Below, in pieces: positions 10,698-20,953 of a DNA stretch of 64,000 nt. The notes under the pieces were generated by a model. It was given only the letters and a program-made list of their open reading frames with translations, did no database searches and had not been told where the DNA came from. This DNA is from Bryopsis sp. KO-2023 (lineage: Eukaryota > Chlorophyta > Ulvophyceae > Bryopsidales > Bryopsidaceae), in contig BSYQ01000002.1 of the NCBI GenBank assembly GCA_030272585.1, forward strand, positions 8,494,001 to 8,558,000. The letters run 5' to 3'. The position numbers and the translations under genes are program-made. The first letter of the stretch is position 1, and each line of letters starts with the position of its first letter.

Positions 10698-11173
10698 CTT
10701 TGTTGGGGCTGGTGGGATCTCTCAAGGTCCCTCCCTTGGTTTTTGGGTTTTGTTGATGTTTTGTTTTGGTTTCTGCCTATACCCCCTTTCTTGACCAGCA
10801 CTATGCTGGTGGGGTCTTTTCTCTCCCCCCTTGGTTTCGGGGGTTTTTTCGCTTCGGACTATCTCTGGGTTTATTTTTATTTTGCTCGCTCTCTGGATTC
10901 ATAAATGCTCTACACGGGTCAGTTCGAATTTTCGGTAGATAATTTGTTAGTCTGGACATTTCTCTAGCACTTTGGTGGGACAGTGGGTTTTTCCCTTTTT
11001 ACAGGCTAGCCACAGACCGGGTTTTCTATACGCAATAATCCGTCAAGTGGGTTGTATCGGGACATGGAACAGTATTCGGCACCTATTTCTGAGTCAGCCT
11101 ATAACACTTTTTCGTGAAACGGGCTGCACTCGGCAATCTCATTTGCCGTGTGTAAAAAATTTCAATATCAAAA
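10698..11173 (+). other. LINE 3' UTR (also 29693-30168)
   Basis: Non-coding G/T-rich sequence follows ORF2 and ends in an AAT-rich tail at the target duplication. The 3' end from about 11098 is shared with the short insertion at 4054-4125, so it probably holds the structure recognised by the LINE reverse transcriptase. Confidence 0.7.
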
Positions 11174-11800
11174 ATAATAATATAATATATATTATTCATC
11201 TATGTAATTTTTCTGACACAATTTTCTTGTTTTTTTTTTTTACTTAGGTATAATATAAAACTTTTCCCCACCCTGACCGGAAACACCCTCGGTTCGACAA
11301 CATCATATGATCAAGTTAACAAAAACCTACAAGCAACCGGAACACACGCCGGTCCTACCAACCACGATGATAGGAAAACTGGTGCAATGCTTGCAAGGTG
11401 ATATATTTCAAAAAAAAAAAAAAGGGAAGTGATACAAACATTTTTCACGATTCGATTTAATTTTTTTCTATTGCTCTTCTTACCTTTTCCAGATTGCACG
11501 GGGTGTCGATGCCGGAGCTTCAAAGCCTTGGCTTTTGGACGGAGGGGAAGAAGGGGGCCAGGGTATGTCACGAGGCGTACGGTCGATTCCAGTTGGCGGA
11601 TACGGTGGCTCGCCTCGCCGGGTTCCTCGACGGGGATGAAGGATACTTCATTGAGCGGGCAGCCTTGGACCCCCTCCAATCTTCTGATCCCCTTATCCAT
11701 GCAATGGCGCACGCCCTCTTCCCGGAACTCGACGATCCAGGCTACGAACGCCGCGTGTATGAGGTGAAAAAAGAAAAAAAAAACAAAGTTAAAACAAAAT

Positions 11801-11831
<31 letters not shown>

Positions 11832-12989
11832 AACCCTTTTACTTTGTAGAAAGGGGACGATAGCGCAGCGAGAGGAGCGTTGGAGGCACTACGTTACATC
11901 AGGGTGGTATTTTGGCAAGACTTGCCGAGCATTCATGACCTCTTTCCCGAGCTTCCAATATTCTCTTCGACGAATTTTCACATGGAGGCATTCCTGATCT
12001 GGAAAGAGACGCAAAAAAAACATATTCGAAGGCTCCACGATATAAACAAGATTAAAACACAAGGGAAAGACCTTACGGCAAACGATTTGGGGGTTCTCCA
12101 CAGAATCTCAGAAATCGAAACAAAAGTGGAAACAGGGCTAAGCGACATATACGAAAAACTCACAGAACTTACATCACAAAATGAAGAACGGCTCCGAGAA
12201 AAGGAGGCAATGCCAAGCCAGGTTGCGGGCTGCAACCATTCACAATTTCAGGCTACCAATGAAGATGCCCCAGAGCCTCCACAAAATGATGTCCTAGATC
12301 GACCTCGCAAACTGCAAAAAAGGCCCACAGAATATCCGTACAAACAACTTCGAGGACTCGCAGGTAAGAATATTTTTCCTGAACTGTGGGTGTAGGTGAA
12401 GCAAAATATTAGTCTGAAAATGCAAAAAATATTCTTCCTGAACTGTGGGTATAGGATAAGCGATATATAAGTCTGAAAATATAAAATCATCTATTTCTGT
12501 TATTTTATAGGTTATGACGACGTGAGGACTATATGGAAAGAGTGGTTTGAAGAGGGAGCAAACCTTGGTGGCGGATGCACAGGGCCTCCTCTTCAAATTG
12601 CCGAGAAGCAACGAGCTGATGGCGACTTTGGGTTCCCTATGAAAGGAGGTGTCAAGAAGGCTGTCCAAGATAGGGCTATCCTTGTGACCTTTGTCAAGAA
12701 ATGTGCAGACAAGATTTCAGGTCGGTCAGATTCCAAATTAAAAAAAAAAAAAAAAAAAATTAACTTGCATTTCAATCCAGTTTTGTTATTATGAGCATAT
12801 ATAATTGAAACATCTGACCAACAGATGTTGTCTATATTTTATTTTATTCTACAGTCTAGGGAATTCAAACATTTCCATGTGGCTGCGGGAACATCCTGTG
12901 GATGATATATATATACATGTATATATATTTTTAATTTCAGTGATTATTTCGCATTTTCTCTTGACGGGGGTATTCACAAAACATCTGTT

Positions 12990-13062
12990 GCTCCCTCTGA
13001 GAGTTGAACTCAGGACCTCCCGCTTACAGAACGGGTGCTCTAACCAACTGAGCTAAAGGAGT
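12990..13062 (-). tRNA. tRNA-Thr(TGT)-like gene in an intron
   Basis: On the minus strand all four arms can be drawn: D-stem GCTC/GAGC, anticodon stem CCCGT/GCGGG with loop TCTGTAA (TGT at 34-36), and T-arm CTGAG-TTCAACT-CTCAG. The acceptor stem has an A1-C72 mismatch and a G-U pair. Position 33 is C rather than the near-universal T, so the gene may be decaying or mis-assigned. A TTTT run follows shortly after the 3' end. It lies antisense in the 683-base intron 12721-13403 of the recombinase gene. Confidence 0.65.
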
Positions 13063-13637
13063 TTCGCTGAAATCCGTCTTCATTGTTTCGTCTTTATCTT
13101 TTAACGGGAAGGGGAGGGCAGCTCTGGAACATTACGTAGCACCAGAATTTTTTTCCTCATCTGAGTTTCCGATGCCGGGTGCAATCAGGCCGCAGGAACA
13201 TCCATGGACGACATATTTTCATCAGTATTTTTGCATTTTCTATTTAGGGGGGGGCCTGAAACATAATATACCATGTGCAGCCGAAAAGGATTTTTTTATG
13301 AGGTCTGAGAATGCTTATTAAATGCTTACCTTCATGCGGACCCCCACTGTTTATTTCTCAACGGAGAAGCGTCTCGTTTTGAATCTGTTTTTTTTGCTTG
13401 CAGAAGTCGAGCGAGTTCCCTACAACACAGGAGTTGAACAAGCTCTTACACGGGTGGAAACCTACAGACTTCGACTTGGGAGAGCAAAAAAAGAAACACA
13501 AAAAGGGAAAAAAATTGGTTTAAAATTCGACGAAAAAATTTCTCTACGAGGGCTTAGGGATGAGGTGAATGATGTTTCCAAAGGGAGGGTTGATGTACCT
13601 TACCTTAGGCCAAGCTCCCCCGTGACGGTCTCCACCG

Positions 13638-13720
13638 ACGCTCCGAAGGTTGCTCCGAACGATGCTCCGAAGGTTGCTCCGAACGATGCCCCGAACGATG
13701 CTCCGAACGATGCTCCGAAC
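13638..13720 (+). repeat. Coding minisatellite (Asp-Ala-Pro repeats)
   Basis: Units of 12 bases (GCTCCGAACGAT and GCTCCGAAGGTT) repeat about seven times inside exon 13404-13858. They encode alternating DAPN and APKV units as a linker just upstream of the Ulp1-like domain. An identical array lies at 32633-32715. Such arrays vary in copy number, so their identity between the copies supports very recent duplication. Confidence 0.85.
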
Positions 13721-14170
13721 ACCACAAACACCACACTTCAGCCACGGAGAGAAAGGAATCGCAGTTTGGGAATTCTTCGGTCAATTAACTCTCCCTTGAC
13801 AACGGACACATTGGCAACCACCCAGGGTATGCTCAATGATGTCGTCATTGATTTCGGGGTAAGTCGTGTAAGTTTGAGGGTGGCGATAATCTGGAAATCC
13901 TTAAACAAATACACGGAAAAAGTGTGACAATGCATGAATGAAGTGAATACACATATACATCAAGCTTGAACACATGCCTCGCCTTTTTGTTTTTTGCAGT
14001 TGGCTCGTTTGAAGGGAGATAGGGTGGCGGTGTTGGGATGCTTGGCAGCTACCGTGGCACTCATGGAGGGCAACCCCAGTGGGCTGCGTGGGTGGGCTGC
14101 CCGGGCACGCTTGTCCTCGGCTCGGCTTGTTTTTCTTCCACTGAACCACAATAATCATTGGTTCGTGAAT

Positions 14171-14310
14171 TTCTGTGGATTTTCAGTGCCTGCCGAAAGG
14201 GCCATTAAGAGAAAAATAAAATCAGGATTTCTGTGGATTTTCAGTGCCTGCAACGAAAGGGCCATTAAGAGAAAAATAAAATCAGGATTTCTGTGGATTT
14301 TCAATGCCTC
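14171..14310 (+). repeat. Intronic tandem repeat, ~58-60 base unit (also 33166-33305)
   Basis: Two full units and part of a third, each starting TTCTGTGGATTTTCA, lie in the intron between exon 14000-14160 and the exon starting 14487. Units contain GAAAGGGCCATTAAGAG. The frame stays open through them, producing a spurious C-terminal extension if the intron is not removed. Confidence 0.85.
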
Positions 14311-15172
14311 TATTCGAATGACCCGTCATCACAAGAACTCAAGACTGTACAATAACTATACAAAAAAGAAACAAGAACCCACAATTTTTGTCTTGCATAA
14401 AATTATTGATATTAAAACCACCCCCGGAGTTCAATCAAATGAACGAATGATTAAATTTCGTTCAGCGCCGTTCGTTATATCTACAGGATGCTCATTGTGA
14501 ACTTTCGGTACGGATCCGCGCCGGGACCAGGGTCCGATCCGGGCGGGGGGAGCGTACGGCAGCATGCATAGTACGGCGCATCCCCCCCCTCCTTGTTTCG
14601 CCAACGCTCACGCGGCGGAACCACCCCACCCCAACGCACGACCCCCCCTTTCGGCACCCCCCCTTGCCCTTGGCGCTACCCCCGCGCGCGCTGCTGACGC
14701 CCCGTGCCTCACCTCATGGCTTCCGCCGCTGATCTGCCTGGTCGAAGACACACTCTGCACGCTTCGCCTCTTTTCGAAAAGAATAAGGCGCCGACGAAAT
14801 AGGATTGACGGACGACGGCCTGTCCCGTCACCCGAACAAGGTAGTAGTCTAAGGTAACAAGGTAACACGAAAAAAGAGTGGCGGAGAGAGGTGGGCGAGC
14901 ACCAGCCCAAAAGAAAAATAAAATAAATTCTATGTATAAAAAGCTCTTCTGGTTGCAACATCCAGCCCCCCATGTATTGTGAATTCCTTTTTTTGAACAT
15001 TTTTTTCTTATGGCCAGGATTCTAGACTGTTCAAAGGAACTTGAAAAAAAGGAAATGATTTTATTTTTTCGCGGCCAAGTTTTGGGTGGAGGGCTTCATC
15101 CCTCCCTGAACTCCTGGCTCTGGCAGTTTGGGGCCTCTTTTGAAAAAATGCAACCTTGTGAAATGAATTTCG

Positions 15173-15323
15173 TTTGATGACTACAAGATCACGTTACCTT
15201 CAGGAGGACCCAGTGCCCTTGTCCTGAGCATTGAGACAAGTGCCAACATTGTACTTCCAAGAGGATTTTATGAGAGGGTGAACGGTCCCATTGGAGGCTC
15301 TCGAGACTCAGAGTGGATACCTG
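15173..15323 (+). pseudogene. Possible aspartyl-protease-like exon, copy 1
   Basis: The frame reads FDDYKITLPSGG, then LVLSIETSANIVLPRGFYER, and ends at a GTGAG donor. This resembles the second active-site region of pepsin-like (A1) proteases, where a DTGTS motif is followed by a hydrophobic stretch and LP. Here the catalytic Asp-Thr-Gly is replaced by ETS, so it would be inactive. An in-frame stop lies just upstream and no acceptor is visible. It lies outside the terminal inverted repeat, so it is probably flanking host DNA. The family assignment is tentative. Confidence 0.3.
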
Positions 15324-15524
15324 GTGAGATCAGCTGGAGGTTGTGGTAGGCTTCCAGGACTTTCAATCAATAAATCAATCAGTAATGTAGTCAGATCTCT
15401 TGTTAGCAGAAGGCTATCGCCTGAGCAGTTGGTGTAAGATGAGGGTGGTGTTGGTGTGAAGCATTGCAACGATAAGAAGTGAGAAGAACTACTTACGATT
15501 ACTTTCGATTACTTCTGATGGGTG

Positions 15525-15557
15525 TTAGGACAACAGTCTAGAACTACGTTGTCCTAA
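15525..15557 (+). repeat. Palindromic end site containing the 20-base TIR, B1
   Basis: The TIR ACAGTCTAGAACTACGTTGT (15533-15552) is embedded in perfect 10-base arms TTAGGACAAC and GTTGTCCTAA around a 13-base core, AGTCTAGAACTAC. Two inverted arms around a short asymmetric core is the usual layout of a tyrosine recombinase crossover site. At the A-block ends only the inner half of the palindrome is present. Confidence 0.65.
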
Positions 15558-15617
15558 ACAAAAGGGTGGCTTGATTTTTCTAGTTTCTTCTTCTTTCTTT
15601 CTTTCATTCTTTTAAAG

Positions 15618-18600
15618 AATCGTCAGGACATCGTGGAAACTGCTGTATGAAATCGCTGCACGCTCTGATTCCATCTTAGAGCATGCTGAATCTCTTGAGA
15701 GCCTGCGAATGTCGATGGAGGATACTCTTGAGGAAATCAGAGGGCTTCGGCATGGTATGGATATGGTGAATTCGGGCCTGTGGGTCCAGGCCCTGAATGG
15801 CCGAAGAAATTTGTTCAAGGAGGCTGTGGAAATGCTCCAAGTAGGTTAACGGTGGATCTACAAATAATGGTCACCTGCAAACGCTCATTTTTGTCTATTT
15901 AGAAACCATAATTGGAAGGAAGTGTTCTTCAATGTCTTGCAAAATATGGCTTTCTGGTTGTATCGGCCCAGATTGATGCAAGCATCACGCTGGTCCGCTC
16001 CTTTGTTTATTATCTTCTTTTTGCATCGATTATAGGTGATGGAAGCCGTTGTGCATTCCCAAGAGGCGTTGCAATTGTTGGATTTGGGAAGGGCGCTGCA
16101 GCACCGATCAAGACCTGTCCAGATTGCTCTGTGTGGGGCATCTCCCCATCGGCTTGGCAAACGGGATGTCTTCCATCACAGAACCAATGATGGGGGATAT
16201 TGTGGAGCAGATGCGCTGGAAGCAAACGGCCTCTGTGGTGCATTTGGCAGTGATGAATGCACTGGAGCGCTCTGATAAGCAGAATCAGAATGCAGCATGG
16301 GGGAAGGGGGGAGGTGGGGGTTGTCTTTCGCCCTTTGATGGGAATGTTCCAGGGCCATCAACGCACCAAAAATTTCCCAATGCTGTTTCGATAGTTTGAG
16401 AGCAACACCAACATTCGTATCGACGGAGAACATACACCCAGGAATATTCTTGTGTTGCTTCAAGTTTTAGACATCTATTGATAGATTTGCAGCAAAAAAA
16501 AAAATGATGGCCCTATTTTTCCCCATCAAAGACAATATGATACGAAGTGCCCAGCAATCGGAGTCTGTCTATTGACTAAGAAACGGTTGGTCTCAGGTTT
16601 AAGAGAGCGACTGCCATCTCCGTCAGCATCCGACCTGGTTCCGGGGAGGATCTCCAAATATATCTTCGCTGCTTTCGCTGTTGGGGCCTTGGCAAAACTG
16701 GCATGTTATCTGGTGAGAGCAGATTGAATGGCAACATCTGTCCTCGTAGAATGCTGTCTTTTATTGGAGTGCTTCTCTTGACACTGGCAAGCATCTTGAA
16801 GTTCGGTTGTCCTCCAGGATTCCTCAATCAAATCAGAGCTTCTGGGATCAACCAGTTAAAATCAGCACTCCGTTCTGTGATGGAAATTCTGTTGCCTCTG
16901 ATGGTGCGTGCTTCGGTGTCCGATGGCCAGGCAACCATTTGCAGACGCAATCTTTGGGGGATCAATGGAGAGCCTTCGTGGGAGAGCGTTTTCTGAAGCC
17001 GGTGGGTGCATGTTTGGCCGTCAAGGAGGCCTGATGCAAGCATTTCGTATGCATGAAATTTTTACTTTACGTGGAATGTTTTTCCTTCTTTCGTGGGGGG
17101 TGGAAGGGAGGGAGTGGAACTTTTCTTTTTTTCTCTATTTCTAGACAACTGGTGGTTGCTCTCGTCATTAGGGAGCTGTGGTTGCAGAACAGATCTGCTT
17201 AACCAATGTGGTGCGACAGCGAGTCGTCCGAGAGAAGCAATATGAACCCAAGGAAATGTGGCTAATTGACACCATCGCCCAGCTTCGTGTTGAGAGGAAT
17301 TTGCTCGTGATATACTGTCATCAATGAAATGGCTGTGGATATCCTCCAAGTTTTGGTGGAGACCATGCACAATCGATGGGCCAAGATGATGATGATTGTG
17401 ACTGGGAGGTAGGTATCTTGTTCCATCGAACAACAAAAAACAAAAAGTTCTACAGGGAGGGAAGGGGGGGGGGGGTTGCATAGACGTAGTTTTGGTGCTG
17501 TCCCGTGGTGGTGATTTCGAAAGGTAGCGAAATTGCATGTGATTTCAATGGTGGAGTGTTTCCATCAGGCCCAATGCAAGGCCCATCTGAAAGCTGCACA
17601 AGACCAAAACGTGGCCCAAGATTTCGGGGCCCTGGACTCCGGTAGATTTTGGAGCGAAATGTTAATCCAGAGTGGATAGACTGACGTCCAACAAAACCGG
17701 AAGCTGGAGTGGGGAATCCAATGGTGGTCAACAGATCCCCCGGATCAGGTGAGTGCTGCCACTTAAAATTTTATACATGCTTGAAAACTTCCATGGAATT
17801 GGATGAAAGATTCAACGCTGAAGCCACCAAAAATGTGTCTGTCCGGTAGGTGGACCCGAAATGCAACCAACGTTTGGCATCGATACATCGCAATATTTTA
17901 GTCCGCACTTCTCAAGAGAAACTTGATAAGGGATCCACAGGCTTTTGTGCTGGATATCTGTCCAGAAGGTTGCCACAGTTTGTTGATGGAGGGGTCCACA
18001 TCATCCAAAAATTGATACAACGCTCTGGAGCCTTACTTCGGCAACATGACCTATGCGCCGCACGCTGCCGGCATCCTTTTTCCGGAGATATACCTGGAAG
18101 AAATAAATCACGTTACGACAGGTCTGTTAGCCCCTCAGTGTCGAACGAATCTTCCAGTTGAGGGACAGGGGAAACGATGTTTTTCACAATATTGGATTGC
18201 TCAGGCCGAAGTACATCTCACCGACCCAGTGAGAAAATTCCTCAATCCAACGCACGCATCGACCCTCCTTTTCCTTTTTTGTTCAAGGTTCCAAGGGCAC
18301 TTGAAGCAGGATTTGAGGTCCCTTATAAAAGAGTCTATTCACCGTTGTATGGGGAGTTCATGCTGAGCATCAAGCTTGGAAGCAGCTGCATCGTCAGTTT
18401 CCCACAATACTACGTCAAAGATGGAAGGCCTCAGCAGCCAAGAAGCTCTGGATGCGTTACAAAGGGAAAAAAACCCGCCCAGCCATGATCGTGGGACAAT
18501 GGCCCTGGATGTTGTTTCCTTTTCTCGTCTCTTTGCCCTGTTTTTTTTAATCTGTTCTTTATCTTTCTCCACTTCGAAAAGACCGCACTGATGTTAGGTG

Positions 18601-19170
18601 TGGTCTGTTTTTTGTTTTTTTTAACAGGTGCGAGTCGCGATCAAGCAAACGCCCCAGGCAAAGAAAGGGCAGCGAAAGACCAGCATGTCCTTCATTTCCC
18701 GTACTTATGAAGCTCTGGAATGGGGGATCCAGGTGAGCGGATGCATCTCTTTCTCTATCTCTGAGATGTCCTTCATGTCGTGAGTTTCTTTGGATGGCTT
18801 CCCCCCACTAAAAAAAATAAAGAAAATGTTTCGCTTCGCCTCGTGCGACCCGTCTGCTGTATCAAATGAGCAATCCCACCGATTTGTTTTTTCTTTTTTC
18901 TTGGTGTCATTTTTTTGCCATGCGCAGCAATGGCTGGATCAGCACACGTTCGCATGCATCCCATAAAATACGGAGGAGGGCGCGAAACTCGTGTTGAATT
19001 CCTGGATGGGGCTGAACCACACTGTGGACAATAGCCAGCTCAACTTCAGGCACATGGAGAATGGGCCGTTGAGCTGGGTGATTTCGGATATCAAACGAGG
19101 GTGCCCGTTGCCCACTGGTGACAATGAGAAGAAAGGGGTCGAGCTGGATTGCTTCGAGTGCGATATTTGA
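15618..19170 (+). pseudogene. Degenerate multi-exon gene of block B, copy 1
   Basis: Several exon-like frames run from the TIR toward the protease exons. One ends at a GTAGGT donor (15618-15840) and joins 16036 onward in phase. A coding-like frame then continues only after removing one base from the CCCC at about 16147. Further pieces lie near 17160-17410, at 17535-17748 (in-frame TAG, good GTGAGT donor), 17900-18200 (in-frame TAA), 18629-18731, and 18928-19170 (TAA near codon 13). The frameshift and stops mark a pseudogene. I recognise no family. The gene is convergent with the recombinase-protease gene and may have been a second element-encoded protein. Confidence 0.45.
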
Positions 19171-19977
19171 TTCATGCTCAAGACAGATGTCAGGCATACA
19201 GGTCAGGCATACATCTAATTTTATACACATGTTTGATTTGATCATCAAACTGCGCCCTGATGCATTGCCTTATGAAAACAGCCCGACTCTTGTGGGTTCG
19301 CTCTCAAATCAGGCACCTGTTTTTACAAACATATTCCCAAGCTTGCTTTTCTAGAAACATTTCATACCAAGGCAGTCAGCATCTTGATGATATCCATGTT
19401 TGTGGGACCTGCCAGGCTTGTGACCATGTGAACCAATCTTGCGCTAAGGAATGGTTGGCTCTCCCCGTATGCTGCGACCTGATGTTCAGTCTCATTCAGT
19501 TGGAACTGCCATATTCAGTTGGAACTGCCATGGCCCTCTAAAGGTAAGAAGCTTTTACATACGATATTACATTTCAGTAGGTTCTTGAACTACATTCGCC
19601 AACATCTCTCTCTTCAACCGCCCCCTTTCTTCGAGCACATCTTCCAGTGGGCATGGAATCAAATATTTATCCACCAGAATTCGTTCCGCGAAAATCAAGA
19701 CGTACACCCCACAGCTGATAGTATCGGCCTAGACAAGAAAAACAATTACTCTTACGTTATTTTAGAATGTTAATGATAAGGATTGTTTTGCCTTTTTCTA
19801 GATCAGAGTGGGCAAATCACCTGGACCCGAGCCTGGTCCACAGCCACGACGGACCAATTCCCCTCCGAAGCGAGCGAACCCACCATCCGGCCCAAGCGGA
19901 CTGCTTTGTCAAAGAGCAAGGGGGGCGTGATGGCGAGGGAGTCGATGACCAGAAGTTGCCGATTGGAAGGTGAGAGA

Positions 19978-19997
19978 ACAGTCTAGAACTACGTTGT
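19978..19997 (+). repeat. Left 20-base terminal inverted repeat, copy 2
   Basis: Identical to 983-1002. Here the outside neighbour is block B1's proximal end (GGTGAGAGA) rather than the left-flank sequence, so this junction was made by rearrangement and is not an insertion site. Confidence 0.7.
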
Positions 19998-20953
19998 GGA
20001 TTCGCTCATTAAATGGATGTAATGACGAATTCGGATCCGCCATTCACGCCCACGGATCCGGTTCCAAAACGATGGTACCGGCTCGTCTTGGGACACCCGG
20101 TACCGGTCCCTTCGGATCAGGTACCAGGATTAGCGCCGCGCGAAGCGCGGCGCGAAATTTTTTGAGCCACATTAGTCATCATCACAAGTTTCTGTCGTGA
20201 CAGACTGATTCGAAACCAACTTCTAACAGATTCTGGCGGCTATTCTTGCTTGGGCAAAGTCGACGGAGTTGATTCGGACGGTTTGCTGAAATCGTTAGAC
20301 TATCGGGCGTCGCCAGACGTTAGACTGTTTCCCGATGGTTCGCAGGACAAAGTGGGTAACTTTTTCGTTGTGTGACGTCGTCGAGCTTGTTTCGATCAAT
20401 TTCCATGCTGCAGAACAACTTCGCTTGATCGGAACGTCCTCGACGACATCACACAACAGTATAGAAACGGAAAGTTAGTCTCGCAGTCACGCCCCCATCA
20501 CGACAACGTCGTTACTTTGAGGCCGAATCTTCGAGACGTCGTTAAGGACGTCAATATCAATTTTCGCAGACAGTTGCAGAACTCTCTCGTTCGAAATAAA
20601 GAAGCCGGCTTCGGTCGCCAAGAGAACGTGGGCAGTCTAGAAAGACTGTAAAGAAAAAAATGAAACCGACTCAGAGTGTCCCACACTCCACAGACTGCAG
20701 AGGAAAAAGCGGCTTGTGTCGTGAGAGAAGTGTGAGAAAGAAACGATGAATTCAGTTGCGGTTGCGTGACCATCACGACAGTGTCCTCATGTGACGTCTC
20801 TTTTTCCGCTGTGTGGCGTTTTCGAGTACGTTTGCAGCGCATGATTATTATTTTTCTTAATTGACGAATAAGTTTTTAATTCTTCATTTCAGAGTTTCAT
20901 TCTTTTTCATGCATTTTAATTGTCCTTTGTACTTCCTCTTTTTTTTCATGTAG

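Larger units (their letters stand above)
5881..11190 (+). mobile_element. Full-length APE-type LINE, copy 1, inside a recombinase intron
   Basis: A 17-base AT-rich target-site duplication (5881-5897 and 11174-11190) flanks a 5276-base body. The body has a ~208-base 5' UTR, ORF1 with CCHC knuckle, ORF2 with endonuclease and reverse transcriptase overlapping ORF1 by 16 bases, and a 476-base 3' UTR ending in an A/T-rich tail. It lies in the same orientation as the host gene, in the intron joining exon 4829-4974 (ending TG) to exon 11248-11397 (beginning GTAT), so splicing can restore the host reading frame. Both ORFs are uninterrupted, suggesting a young insertion. Confidence 0.9.
983..14498 (+). 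repeat. Block A, copy 1 (13.5 kb direct repeat)
   Basis: Every open frame, intron and homopolymer I compared recurs at a constant offset of +18995 in 19978-33493, so no net insertion or deletion separates the copies. The only differences noticed are T4090/C23085 and G5466/A24461. The left edge is at the shared ACAGTCTAG motif. The right edge is after CTCATTGT, where copy 1 runs into block B's distal end and copy 2 into its proximal end. The block holds most of a recombinase-protease gene with a LINE in one intron. Confidence 0.95.
1959..14571 (+). pseudogene. Crypton-type recombinase/Ulp1 fusion gene, copy 1, truncated by B1
   Basis: This is the same multi-exon gene as at 20954-33904. In-frame GT-AG exons lie at 1959-2023, 2117-2359, 2611-3029, 3527-3882, 4367-4661, 4829-4974, 11248-11397, 11493-11763, 11850-12363, 12511-12720, 13404-13858 and 14000-14160. 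The exon starting at 14487 keeps only 12 native bases before the A1/B1 border at 14498. Reading then continues into unrelated GC-rich DNA and stops at TAG 14569-14571. The recombinase part is whole. The protease keeps its HW histidine but loses the aspartate, glutamine and cysteine. A truncated recombinase protein could still be made. The 5' end is not located: the 1959 exon begins mid-codon after a good acceptor. Confidence 0.75.
14499..19977 (+). repeat. Block B, copy 1 (5.48 kb, inverted relative to B2)
   Basis: Open frames on either strand reappear on the opposite strand at 53471 minus position in 33494-38972. In this copy the end that carries the protease 3' exons faces away from block A1, so the exons are antisense at the right edge of B1. 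Bases 14499-15532 lie outside the element's terminal repeat at 15533 and look like flanking DNA carried along in the duplication. Confidence 0.95.

Noticed and set aside
14161..14481. C-terminal extension of the A1 protease exon to 14500 as coding
   Set aside because: It reads through a tandem repeat. Using the GTTCGT donor and CTACAG acceptor instead joins HNNHW to the MLIVL exon in phase.
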